A stretch of DNA of 64,000 nt, taken from CAMCXT01 sp040403315. Its GTDB lineage: Bacteria > Bacteroidota > Bacteroidia > M30B66. The stretch is taken from assembly GCA_040403315.1 (NCBI GenBank), contig JBBAKX010000004.1, positions 62,001 to 126,000 of the forward strand, read 5' to 3'. Position 1 is the first letter of the stretch; every line of letters begins with the position of its first letter. Below the pieces are notes generated by a model. The model made no database searches and was not told the origin of the DNA. It saw only the letters and a list, made by a program, of their open reading frames with translations. Positions 17,819 to 25,768 of the stretch are shown piece after piece. The position numbers were made by a program, and so were the translations under genes.

Positions 17819-18750
17819 ACAGATTTTAACAGTTGAGCAACCTGAAACCGATCTTCTTGAAGCTGTTGAATAAGTTCATCTTTACCTGTAAAACGTTTTT
17901 CGTCTCGAAGCCTATCCATGAAACGAACTTGAATTGATTCCCCATAAATATCCTCAGAAAAATCGAGTATGTGCACTTCACTCGTCAGCATTAAATCTTC
18001 GGTTAGTGTAGGTCGATAACCGATGTTTAACATTCCATTAAAAGTACGGTTTTGAATCACAACAGTTACCGCGTAAACGCCGATTGCAGGAATTAATTTC
18101 AAGGGATTAGATATTCTTAAATTAGCTGTTGGGAAACCCAATTGTCGGCCCATTTGGTTGCCTTGCACAACTTCACCGCTTAATGAATAAGCATATCCCA
18201 AATAGCTATTTGCTGTTTTAATATCGCCGAGCATTAGGGCTTTTCTGATAGCTGTTGAACTCACAGAAACTTGGTCGATGTCGTGTGCGGGGATTTCCTC
18301 CACAGTAAAACCATGAATTAACCCTTGCTTACGAAGACTTTCAAATGACCCTTCACGATTTTTCCCGAAATGATGGTCGTACCCAACCACCAACTTTCGA
18401 GTTCCAACTGCATCAACCAGAATATTTCGAATGAATGTATCCGAACTCAGTTCAGAAAACGCTTTGTCGAATTTCAAAACCAACAAATGATCTACTCCAA
18501 GTGCTTCAAGTCTTGCGGCCTTCTCCTCAATCGACTGAAGAAGCTTTAGGCTTTGATCGTTTGGATAGAGCACTTGACGTGGATGCGGATCGAAAGTAAC
18601 AACTACCGATTCTCCTTCGATTTGTCGCGCCGATTCGATTAAACGATCTACAATTGTTTTATGACCAAGGTGCACTCCATCGAAGGTTCCGGTGGTAACA
18701 ACCGCTTGGCTTGGTCTTGGAAATGAGAGGCTTTGGTGATGGATTTTCAC
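17815..18750 (-). CDS. ribF: Bifunctional riboflavin kinase/FMN adenylyltransferase
   Basis: Converts riboflavin to FMN and FMN to FAD. The 311-aa product has the nucleotidyltransferase domain first (TGTFDGVHLGHK, VVTFDPHPR, GYDHHFGKNREG) and the riboflavin kinase domain second (GRQLGFPTANL, GVYAVTV). The start is GTG at 18750: no in-frame ATG fits the family N-terminus. The promoter -7 box ends only 4 nt before this GTG, so the mRNA is probably leaderless. The LRR gene overlaps its stop. Confidence 0.96.
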   Translation of the reverse strand: MKIHHQSLSFPRPSQAVVTTGTFDGVHLGHKTIVDRLIESARQIEGESVVVTFDPHPRQVLYPNDQSLKLLQSIEEKAARLEALGVDHLLVLKFDKAFSELSSDTFIRNILVDAVGTRKLVVGYDHHFGKNREGSFESLRKQGLIHGFTVEEIPAHDIDQVSVSSTAIRKALMLGDIKTANSYLGYAYSLSGEVVQGNQMGRQLGFPTANLRISNPLKLIPAIGVYAVTVVIQNRTFNGMLNIGYRPTLTEDLMLTSEVHILDFSEDIYGESIQVRFMDRLRDEKRFTGKDELIQQLQEDRFQVAQLLKSV

Positions 18751-18754
18751 GACA

Positions 18755-18762
18755 CAAACCTA
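18755..18762 (-). promoter_or_regulatory. -7 box for ribF, 4 nt from the GTG start
   Basis: TAGGTTTG on the minus strand matches TAnnTTTG exactly; a TTC lies 16 nt further upstream. Only 4 nt separate the box from the start codon. Confidence 0.5.
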
Positions 18763-18846
18763 TGAAAATATCGAATCCGAAGGTTCGTGGGGTAACTGAA
18801 GTATGGGCGACAGAAGTATGGACGGCGGTTTACAGTTGTTGAATAG

Positions 18847-18913
18847 TGAAACATCTCGCATCCTCGGACTTCAGTCCGAGGACATAGGATTCATGCTGCT
18901 GATGATGATTTCA
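18847..18913. repeat. Nested palindromic (REP-like) element
   Basis: The core is a near-perfect palindrome with arms CCTCGGACT (18862-18870) and AGTCCGAGG (18873-18881). It is nested inside GCAT/ATGC (18858-18861, 18893-18896) and outer arms TGAAACATC (18847-18855) / GATGATTTCA (18904-18913) that pair with one bulge. It lies between the divergent ribF and atpD genes, upstream of the atpD promoter. Confidence 0.5.
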
Positions 18914-18978
18914 CGGCGGTCAAAACCATTCAAATTTTTATTTTTTATAAACACTTCGCTCCGGGATGAAATAATTCA

Positions 18979-18986
18979 TAATTTTG
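18979..18986 (+). promoter_or_regulatory. -7 box for atpDC
   Basis: TAATTTTG matches the consensus exactly, with TTC 21 nt upstream. It lies 42 nt before the atpD ATG at 19029 and rules out the longer frame that would begin at 18984 inside the box. Confidence 0.6.
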
Positions 18987-19028
18987 CGCCCGGTTTCAGG
19001 GGGTACCCTGAGCATAAAATTAACCGTT

Positions 19029-20549
19029 ATGGCCCAAAGTACTGGAAAGATCGTTCAGATTATCGGTCCCGTGATCGATGTTCGGTTCAATACCGAAAAC
19101 AACAAACTTCCAAACATTCTCGATGCACTTGAGATTACCCGTGAGAACGGACAAGTGATCATTCTAGAGTGTCAGCAGCACATTGGTGAGGACACCATCC
19201 GTGCAATTTCAATGGACTCTTCCGACGGACTTCGTCGTGGAATGGACGTTGTTGCGACAGGAAAACCGATCACAATGCCGATTGGTGACCAAATCAAAGG
19301 ACGTCTTTTCAACGTAGTCGGTGAGGCGATCGATGGTATTGGCCCGGTTAGCAATGTAGGTGGATATTCTATTCACCGCGATCCACCAAAATTCGAAGAT
19401 CTATCAACTTCATCAGAAGTTCTTTTCACTGGAATCAAGGTAATCGACTTGATCGAGCCTTATTCAAAAGGTGGTAAAATCGGTCTCTTTGGAGGTGCTG
19501 GTGTAGGTAAAACAGTATTGATCCAGGAATTGATCAACAACATTGCGAAAGGTTACGAAGGTTACTCAGTATTTGCTGGAGTAGGCGAGCGTACACGTGA
19601 AGGGAATGACCTTCTTCGTGAGATGATCGAATCAGGAATCGTGAAATATGGTAAAGAATTCGAAGAATCACTTCACCACGGTGGATGGGATTTGAGCAAG
19701 GTTGACAAAGAATCTTTAAAAGACTCTCAAGCTACCTTCGTATTCGGTCAGATGAATGAGCCTCCAGGAGCACGTGCTCGTGTTGCTCTTTCAGGTCTTA
19801 CTATGGCGGAATATTTCCGTGATGGTGGAAGCGAATCTGCTAGTTCAGGTGGTAAAGACATCCTTTTCTTCATCGACAATATCTTCCGTTTCACCCAAGC
19901 GGGTTCTGAGGTATCGGCTCTTTTAGGTCGTATGCCATCTGCCGTAGGTTACCAGCCAACATTGGCAACGGAAATGGGTTTGATGCAAGAAAGAATTACA
20001 TCAACTAAAAACGGATCAATTACTTCTGTTCAGGCGGTTTACGTACCTGCGGATGACTTAACCGATCCGGCTCCTGCTACAACATTTGCCCACTTAGATG
20101 CTACTACGGTATTGAGCCGTAAGATTGCTGAGTTAGGTATTTACCCAGCGGTAGATCCATTGGATTCAACTTCTAGAATTTTGACACGCGACATCGTTGG
20201 TGATGCTCACTATGATTGTGCTCAGCGTGTAAAAATGACTCTTCAGCGTTACAAAGAGCTTCAGGATATCATCGCTATCTTGGGTATGGATGAACTTTCT
20301 GAAGAAGATAAGCTTACTGTAACGCGCGCTCGTCGTGTTCAGCGTTTCCTTTCACAGCCATTCTTCGTTGCTCAGCAGTTTACCGGTTTAGAAGGTAAAT
20401 TCGTAGCGATCGAAGACACGATCAAAGGTTTCAACATGATTATGGATGGTGAAGTGGATGAATATCCAGAAGCAGCATTCAACTTGGTTGGTACCATTGA
20501 AGAAGCAATCGAAAAAGGTAAAAAACTGATCGCTGAAGCGGCTCAATAA
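19029..20549 (+). CDS. atpD: ATP synthase F1 subunit beta
   Basis: Catalytic subunit of the F1Fo ATP synthase. The 506-aa product (MAQSTGKIVQIIGPVIDVRF start) has the P-loop GGAGVGKT (about 155-162), the GERTREGNDL segment, Walker B region ILFFIDNIFRF and the DELSEEDK segment that includes the DELSEED lever motif. atpC follows 11 bp later. This isolated atpDC pair, apart from the other ATP synthase genes, is usual in Flavobacteriales. Confidence 0.98.
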   Translation: MAQSTGKIVQIIGPVIDVRFNTENNKLPNILDALEITRENGQVIILECQQHIGEDTIRAISMDSSDGLRRGMDVVATGKPITMPIGDQIKGRLFNVVGEAIDGIGPVSNVGGYSIHRDPPKFEDLSTSSEVLFTGIKVIDLIEPYSKGGKIGLFGGAGVGKTVLIQELINNIAKGYEGYSVFAGVGERTREGNDLLREMIESGIVKYGKEFEESLHHGGWDLSKVDKESLKDSQATFVFGQMNEPPGARARVALSGLTMAEYFRDGGSESASSGGKDILFFIDNIFRFTQAGSEVSALLGRMPSAVGYQPTLATEMGLMQERITSTKNGSITSVQAVYVPADDLTDPAPATTFAHLDATTVLSRKIAELGIYPAVDPLDSTSRILTRDIVGDAHYDCAQRVKMTLQRYKELQDIIAILGMDELSEEDKLTVTRARRVQRFLSQPFFVAQQFTGLEGKFVAIEDTIKGFNMIMDGEVDEYPEAAFNLVGTIEEAIEKGKKLIAEAAQ

Positions 20550-20560
20550 TCTCTGTAAGC

Positions 20561-20797
20561 ATGCTACTCGAAATAATCACTCCCGACAAAAAGCTTTTCG
20601 AAGACGACATTAAATCTGTTACCCTCCCTGGGATTGACGGGTCACTTGGAATCCTCGAAAAACACGCTCCTTTGATTTCTGCCTTGAAAAAAGGTACAAT
20701 CAAAATCACCGACAAGGCTTCTGCAAAGCACAACTTCGAAATCAATGGCGGAGTTGTGGAAGTGCTGAACAACAAAGTGATCGTGTTGGCTGATTAA
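20561..20797 (+). CDS. atpC: ATP synthase F1 subunit epsilon (short form)
   Basis: A 78-aa epsilon subunit made only of the N-terminal beta-sandwich (LEIITPDKKLFEDDIKSVTL, LPGIDGSLGILEKHAPL, INGGVVEVLNNKVIVLAD). The C-terminal helical hairpin that inhibits the enzyme in E. coli is absent, as in other Bacteroidota. It is co-transcribed with atpD and ends before a strong terminator. Confidence 0.95.
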   Translation: MLLEIITPDKKLFEDDIKSVTLPGIDGSLGILEKHAPLISALKKGTIKITDKASAKHNFEINGGVVEVLNNKVIVLAD

Positions 20798-20820
20798 TTC
20801 GATTAAAAACTATTTTTGAT

Positions 20821-20852
20821 AAGGCATTTCGATTTCGAGATGCCTTTTTTTT
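20821..20852 (+). terminator. Terminator of atpDC
   Basis: Arms 20821-20832 and 20835-20846 pair with one G-U, followed by a run of eight T (20845-20852). It lies 23 bp after atpC. A longer frame for the next gene would run through this hairpin, which supports the start at 20873. Confidence 0.85.
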
Positions 20853-20872
20853 ATGGCCTTAGAGCTTATTAT

Positions 20873-21169
20873 ATGACTTTCAAATTACACAACAATACTT
20901 CTGAGAACCGTTTCGAGTTTGACTTAGGAGATGGTTCATTTGCTTTCATCAGGTATAAAATCAGTGTAGGAAATTATTTGTTGCTTCATACCGAAGTTCC
21001 TGAAGTACATGGTGGAAAAGGCATAGCGGTAGAATTGGCTGAACAAACGTTTAGCTTCCTTCGAAACGCGAACCAAAAAACGAAGATTTACTGTGCCTTT
21101 TTGCTCAAATACTTAGGCAAACATCCTGAATGGAACGACATTGTTTATCATTCCCCGGAGGGAGAATAA
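20873..21169 (+). CDS. Small GNAT-fold N-acetyltransferase (YjdJ/Gtf2-like)
   Basis: A 98-aa protein of the short acetyltransferase family. The segment LHTEVPEVHGGKGIAVELAEQTFSF has the (E)VPxxxxGkGiA acetyl-CoA pyrophosphate loop, and a C-terminal CAFLLKYLGKHPEW matches the family's CP/SYxxxYxxxHPE end. The substrate is unknown. ATG at 20873 (MTFKLHNN) is used because the upstream extension crosses the atpDC terminator. tadA follows 12 bp later, so the two probably share a transcript. Confidence 0.82.
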   Translation: MTFKLHNNTSENRFEFDLGDGSFAFIRYKISVGNYLLLHTEVPEVHGGKGIAVELAEQTFSFLRNANQKTKIYCAFLLKYLGKHPEWNDIVYHSPEGE

Positions 21170-21181
21170 AAAAGGAAAAAG

Positions 21182-21625
21182 ATGACAGATGAGTTTTACA
21201 TGAAAGAAGCCCTTCGGGAAGCCCAGAAAGCTGCCGCTGAGGATGAAGTGCCAATTGGATGTGTGATTGTTTGGAAAGACCGTGTGATAGCACGTGCCTA
21301 CAACAGAACTGAGCAACTCAAGGATTTTACGGCACATGCCGAAATGCAAGCTTACACCAGCGCATCAGACTACTTGAACAACAAGTACCTCAACGAGTGC
21401 GTGTTGTATGTTACCTTAGAGCCATGTGCGATGTGCTCTGGCGCTGCCTTTTGGACGCAGATAGGCAGGATTGTTTATGGCGCCACCGATTTCAAGCGTG
21501 GTATTTCGGCGGTATCTAATCAGATTTTGCATCCATCTACACAAGTAACTGGGGGTATTTTAGCACAAGAATGCTCAGGACTTTTGACAGCCTTTTTTAA
21601 GAAAAAACGAGAAGATAATGATTGA
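21182..21625 (+). CDS. tadA: tRNA-specific adenosine deaminase
   Basis: Converts adenosine 34 to inosine in tRNA-Arg(ACG). The 147-aa cytidine-deaminase fold has the zinc ligand and proton-shuttle motif HAE (52-54) and PCAMC (81-85), with ALREAQKAAAEDEVPIG and VYGATD as in TadA. A broader nucleoside deaminase role cannot be fully excluded. It ends 6 bp from the convergent flavoprotein gene. Confidence 0.9.
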   Translation: MTDEFYMKEALREAQKAAAEDEVPIGCVIVWKDRVIARAYNRTEQLKDFTAHAEMQAYTSASDYLNNKYLNECVLYVTLEPCAMCSGAAFWTQIGRIVYGATDFKRGISAVSNQILHPSTQVTGGILAQECSGLLTAFFKKKREDND

Positions 21626-21631
21626 TCTCCC

Positions 21632-22582
21632 CTACTCTGCTGTAAGATTCAAGCTGCGCTGTATTGCTTTTTTGCAATCTTCGATCAACTCCTGAACAAC
21701 ATCTGCCGCAGGTTTGATCTCTCGAATCAAGCTGCTCACTTGTCCCACTTCGAGTTCACCTTCTTCCAAATCGCCTTCGAACATCCCTTTTTTGGCCCTT
21801 CCACGACCGAGCATTTCAGCTAATTTTTCTTTGTTTTCGCCAGCTGCTTCTGCGGCTTGAATTTGTTCGGCAAACTGATTTTTCAACAAGCGAACAGGTG
21901 TTAAAATCTTAAGCGACAATTTGGTATCACCTTCAGCCGATGTTAAAATCCGATCCTTGAAAGCTTGGTGTGCCGAAGATTCTGGAGTTGCGATAAATCT
22001 ACTTCCAACCTGAACGCCATCAGCTCCAAGTGCAAGACAGGCTGCCATTTGTGCACCGTTTCCAATTCCGCCAGCGGCGATAACCGGAATTTTTACAGCT
22101 TGAACTATCTGCGGAATCAGCACCAAAGTGGTGGTTTCTTCACGGCCATTGTGCCCTCCAGCTTCGAAACCTTCAGCAACGATGGCATCCACTCCGGCAG
22201 CTTCACATTTGAGTGCAAACTTTGTATTGGCAATTACGTGAACGACCATTAAACCACGCTCTTTAAGCCAAGATGTCCATGTTGCGGGATTTCCTGCGGA
22301 GGTGAAAACGATTTTCACACCTTCTTCAACGACGGTACTCATATGCTCATTGATGTTCGGATAGAGCAAAGGAATATTCACAGCAAAAGGCTTGTTGGTT
22401 GCAGCTTTACACTTCCGAATTTGGTCGCGCAGCACATCAGGGTACATAGATCCGGCGCCGATTATACCTAAACCTCCAGCATTGCTCACAGCAGAAGCCA
22501 GCTCCCAGCCACTGCACCAAATCATGCCAGCTTGAATGATCGGAACTTGAATTCCGAAAAGTGAAGTAATACGTGTTTGCAT
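21632..22582 (-). CDS. Nitronate monooxygenase family flavoprotein
   Basis: A 316-aa FMN-binding TIM barrel of the 2-nitropropane dioxygenase/FabK superfamily. Motifs: IFGIQVPIIQAGM-like N-terminus, AEGFEAGGHNG with the catalytic His, VIAAGGIGNGAQM and GADGVQVGSRF for phosphate binding. It may oxidise nitronates or act as an enoyl-ACP reductase (FabK-type); the sequence alone does not settle this. It stands alone, with a weak -7 box (22588-22595) upstream. Confidence 0.88.
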   Translation of the reverse strand: MQTRITSLFGIQVPIIQAGMIWCSGWELASAVSNAGGLGIIGAGSMYPDVLRDQIRKCKAATNKPFAVNIPLLYPNINEHMSTVVEEGVKIVFTSAGNPATWTSWLKERGLMVVHVIANTKFALKCEAAGVDAIVAEGFEAGGHNGREETTTLVLIPQIVQAVKIPVIAAGGIGNGAQMAACLALGADGVQVGSRFIATPESSAHQAFKDRILTSAEGDTKLSLKILTPVRLLKNQFAEQIQAAEAAGENKEKLAEMLGRGRAKKGMFEGDLEEGELEVGQVSSLIREIKPAADVVQELIEDCKKAIQRSLNLTAE

Positions 22583-22732
22583 GGGTTCGAAATTACAGCA
22601 AAGCAGATTTGAAATGTTAAGCTTGTGTAATCAATTTTCCGAACTGGATGTGGATAGTTTGTTCACATCTTGTGTATGCTGAGAATGTAGTTTTTTCGTT
22701 TAACGCTTAGCTTAGCAACAAAGGCATTCGTT

Positions 22733-24070
22733 ATGGCAGCTAAAAAAATCAAACAAAAGAAGATTTTTGTACTCGATACTTCGGTAATCCTTTACAACCA
22801 CAATTCAATTTATAGCTTCGACGACAATGATGTGGCGATCCCCATTACTGTGCTAGAAGAATTGGATAATTTCAAAAAAGGTAACGATACCAAGAATTTC
22901 GAAGCCCGAGAATTTATTCGCGAAATGGACCGATTGTCGGGGAACTTTAACCTCACCGAATGGCTTCCGATGGGAGGTAAACTCGGGAAATTTAAAGTGG
23001 TAATGAATGGCAAAGGGAAGCATCTAGACGCTGTTCGAATTCTAGGAGAAGACAAAGGAGATCACCGCATTATTAACTCTGCATTAGCGCTCGTAGATGA
23101 GCATCCTGATTGCAAAGTGATCTTGGTGACCAAAGACATAAACCTTCGACTAAAGGCCAAATCGTTGAACCTACATGCGGAGGATTTTGAAACTGGGAAA
23201 ATCAAGGATGTAGATTCACTTTATACAGGAAACTCGGTGTTTTATGGTGTGAATGTATCATTGATCGATCAGATTTATACCGAGGGCCATTGCAAGGCTG
23301 CCGACATTTTTGGTGACGAGCCTATTTTCAACCACTATTACATCCTCAAAAACGGAAAGCATTCTGTACTCACTTGGTACAATCCTGAATCGGGATTAAT
23401 TGAGCGGGTTGAGAAAACATCGGCATACGGTATCAGACCTCGAAATGCGGAGCAGATTTTCGCACTTCATGCTTTGATGAATCCAAATATCAAACTTGTA
23501 ACACTGCAGGGAGTTGCAGGTACAGGTAAGACACTTTTGGCCTTGAGTGGTGCATTGGAGCAAAAACGGGAATTTCGTCAGGTTTACCTAGCTCGACCTA
23601 TTGTGCCATTGAGCAACAAAGACATTGGTTATTTGCCTGGTGATATCAAGTCGAAGTTGAATCCTTATATGGAACCACTTTGGGATAACTTGAAGATGAT
23701 CCAAAATCAATGGGACGAAGCTGACAAAGAATACAAGAAGATCACCGAGATGGTGGATAGCGAAAAGCTGATGATTACTCCGTTGGCTTATATCCGTGGG
23801 CGAAGCTTATCGAACATCTATTTCATTGTGGATGAAGCCCAAAACCTCACTCCGCACGAAGTAAAAACGATCATTACGCGCGCAGGTGAAAACACCAAGA
23901 TTGTGTTTACGGGCGATATTTTTCAGATCGACACACCTTATTTGGATACCCAATCGAACGGTTTAAGCTACCTAATCGACAAGATCAAAAATAACCGACT
24001 TTATGCGCATATCACTTTAGAAAAGGGTGAGCGTTCGGAATTGGCGAATCTCGCGAACGAATTGTTGTAG
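22733..24070 (+). CDS. PIN domain-PhoH ATPase fusion (PhoH2-type)
   Basis: A 445-aa two-domain protein. The N-terminal PIN nuclease domain (about 10-150) shows the acidic residues D15 (VLDTSVIL), E42/E43, D110 and D135 (TKDINLR). The C-terminal PhoH ATPase (about 235-445) has Walker A GVAGTGKT (260-267), IVDEAQN (Walker B) and VFTGD. Family members are RNA helicase/RNases and this is probably one too. It is monocistronic, with the repeat cluster immediately downstream. Confidence 0.93.
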   Translation: MAAKKIKQKKIFVLDTSVILYNHNSIYSFDDNDVAIPITVLEELDNFKKGNDTKNFEAREFIREMDRLSGNFNLTEWLPMGGKLGKFKVVMNGKGKHLDAVRILGEDKGDHRIINSALALVDEHPDCKVILVTKDINLRLKAKSLNLHAEDFETGKIKDVDSLYTGNSVFYGVNVSLIDQIYTEGHCKAADIFGDEPIFNHYYILKNGKHSVLTWYNPESGLIERVEKTSAYGIRPRNAEQIFALHALMNPNIKLVTLQGVAGTGKTLLALSGALEQKREFRQVYLARPIVPLSNKDIGYLPGDIKSKLNPYMEPLWDNLKMIQNQWDEADKEYKKITEMVDSEKLMITPLAYIRGRSLSNIYFIVDEAQNLTPHEVKTIITRAGENTKIVFTGDIFQIDTPYLDTQSNGLSYLIDKIKNNRLYAHITLEKGERSELANLANELL

Positions 24071-24083
24071 AGCCCCTCCTAAA

Positions 24084-24515
24084 CACCTATCCCTAACCCT
24101 CTCCACGGGAGAGGGAATTGCATTTCGGTAGAGGTGAAAATTCGGTTTGAACCCCAAAGATCACAGTTTACGTGATCAGTCCCCTTTCTCCTGTGGAGAG
24201 AGGGCTAGTGAGAGAGGTAATTGGGGAACACCTATCCCTAACCCTCTCCACAGGATAGGGAACGGTATCGAGAGCAAGTGGAAATGACGCTTAATTGGAT
24301 GTTTATGTTGGAACTTATAGTTCACAGAAATTGTGATCTATCCGCTTTCTTCTGTGGTGACCTCTCCCTGACCCTCTCCACGGGAAAGGGAAACAGATTC
24401 CAGAAACAACAGACATCATTTAAAAACTGAAATTCTCACGATAAACCAAATGCGCATGGAAATCTTGATCTATCCACTTTCTCCTGCGGAGAGAGGATTA
24501 GGGTGAGAGGTAACC
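24084..24515. repeat. Cluster of five inverted/direct intergenic repeats
   Basis: Five related units of about 35-55 bp: 24084-24116, 24177-24222, 24229-24260, 24337-24391 and 24467-24515. They share CCCTAACCCTCTCC or its complement, in alternating orientations. The first unit contains a perfect hairpin, CCCTCTCC/GGAGAGGG with an ACG loop (24097-24115). Units are separated by similar GATCAC/CACAGAAA-containing spacers. The same family recurs at 61043-61272. The cluster lies between convergent genes, with no coding potential. Confidence 0.85.
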
Positions 24516-24524
24516 AAATACATA

Positions 24525-24564
24525 AAAAAGCGGCTGCATCTCTTTAGAAATGCAGCCGCTTTTT
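24525..24564. terminator. Bidirectional terminator
   Basis: A 14-bp stem (24525-24538 with 24551-24564) with GC-rich core GCGGCTGCA and T-runs on both strands, placed between the convergent PhoH-type and coiled-coil lipoprotein genes. Confidence 0.9.
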
Positions 24565-24582
24565 ATTAATTGAAATCGGTAA

Positions 24583-25458
24583 TTACTTCTCGACAGTAAT
24601 TACGAGATACTTAGACGATTTCCAGAATTGTTCAGGATTGGTAATGGTGAGGTTTTTTGCCTTCTTCTTACCGTCCATCTCGATTTTGTAAGATGAAGAT
24701 GGATGTGTAGTGATAACTTTAGCATTTTTTGCGTTGATAGGAATGCTCATCACCTTCGAAACATCAATCTGTGTAAAGTAGTCTTGATTAAAATCAGACT
24801 TTAAGATTTTCTTCTTACCTAAGCCTAAGAAACCACCTTCTTTGTTAACTACACGGTTATCGCGTAGTTCTTTGTAAGTGCCCACGCAGTAAAAAGCTGT
24901 GTTCATTTTCTGAACTTGCTGCTCAATTACCTGCGTTTTGCTCGATGATTCGCTTTTCAAATTATCGATCGAAGTGCTCATCTCAGTAATTTGGATATTC
25001 ATTGCAGCAAGTTGCTCCTTCAAGGTTCCAATTTCCTTGTCTTTTTCTGCCAACTGCTCAGTCATACGCTGAATCATTTTTTCGAACTCAGCAATTTTGA
25101 GGTTCGATTTTTTCAACTTTGACTGCAAAGAACCAATCTTATTCTTGTTCTCCTCCATCAATTCGTTGATGTAATTGATGTCTTCGTTGATACGGTCTTT
25201 TGCGTTTCCTTGAAGTTCTGCATCGCCTTTAGACGACGCTGAAATGTTTCCTTGGCGTTGTTTAACCTCTCGCAAATTGTCCTCAATTTCGTTGAGCGAC
25301 TCCATGAAGGAATTAATGGTTGAATCTTTTGTAGCAGCTTCTTTCGCGATAGCTTCTTTTTCGGCCTTTAACTTCTCCATTTCTGGATTTGGCTCATCTC
25401 CCCCTGCGCATCCTACAAATAGGAGTGCTACAAGAGCCATTGACAGCATTTTTTTCAT
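24583..25458 (-). CDS. Coiled-coil lipoprotein (Cbp1-like family)
   Basis: A 291-aa lipoprotein: signal MKKMLSMALVALLFVGC with lipobox VGC. A long coiled coil spans about 28-190 (heptads such as INELMEENKNKIGSLQSKLK). A conserved C-terminal domain includes AFYCVGTYKELRD, KEGGFLGLGKKK and FWKSSKYLVITVE. The layout matches a Bacteroidota family annotated as Cbp1-type collagen-binding adhesin; that name rests on recall and the activity is unproven here. It is monocistronic, with its own promoter and a terminator. Confidence 0.82.
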   Translation of the reverse strand: MKKMLSMALVALLFVGCAGGDEPNPEMEKLKAEKEAIAKEAATKDSTINSFMESLNEIEDNLREVKQRQGNISASSKGDAELQGNAKDRINEDINYINELMEENKNKIGSLQSKLKKSNLKIAEFEKMIQRMTEQLAEKDKEIGTLKEQLAAMNIQITEMSTSIDNLKSESSSKTQVIEQQVQKMNTAFYCVGTYKELRDNRVVNKEGGFLGLGKKKILKSDFNQDYFTQIDVSKVMSIPINAKNAKVITTHPSSSYKIEMDGKKKAKNLTITNPEQFWKSSKYLVITVEK

Positions 25459-25486
25459 AAGCTTTTAGTTTCTCTGATATATTCTA

Positions 25487-25494
25487 CAAAGGTA
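25487..25494 (-). promoter_or_regulatory. -7 box for the coiled-coil lipoprotein
   Basis: TACCTTTG on the minus strand, an exact TAnnTTTG match 28 nt before the ATG at 25458; the -33 element is ATT rather than TTG. Confidence 0.45.
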
Positions 25495-25653
25495 GAGTCT
25501 TGAAACCGCAGGAATAGCCATTTAAAAAGCCAACCTTACAAAAAGAATACACGGCTAGAATCGGTATCAATCCTGACAATTGTTGATAAACCATTCAATT
25601 CCTCTGTTTTCAGCAAAAAAAGCTGTTCATCATAAAAGCATTTACACAAAAAA

Positions 25654-25696
25654 TCTCCGAAGGAATTTGAAATGTTTTTTCATTATCCTTCGGAGA
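25654..25696 (-). terminator. Terminator of the PorU2-like gene
   Basis: Arms TCTCCGAAGGA (25654-25664) and TCCTTCGGAGA (25686-25696), followed on the minus strand by TTTTTTG. It lies 70 bp after the stop at 25769. I see nothing else in the 310-bp gap (25459-25768) apart from the lipoprotein promoter. Confidence 0.85.
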
Positions 25697-25768
25697 AAAA
25701 TTTATCTCGCTGAAATTCAGCAATTGGACTCATCAAATTGTGAGATATGTCAGAAAACGACGATTTCT

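Noticed and set aside
18803..19132. 109-codon plus-strand frame upstream of and into atpD
   Set aside because: It overlaps atpD in another frame, includes the palindromic element and the atpD promoter, and its product resembles nothing.
20816..20872. Extension of the small acetyltransferase frame
   Set aside because: It runs through the atpDC terminator hairpin and T-run; the family N-terminus fits the ATG at 20873.
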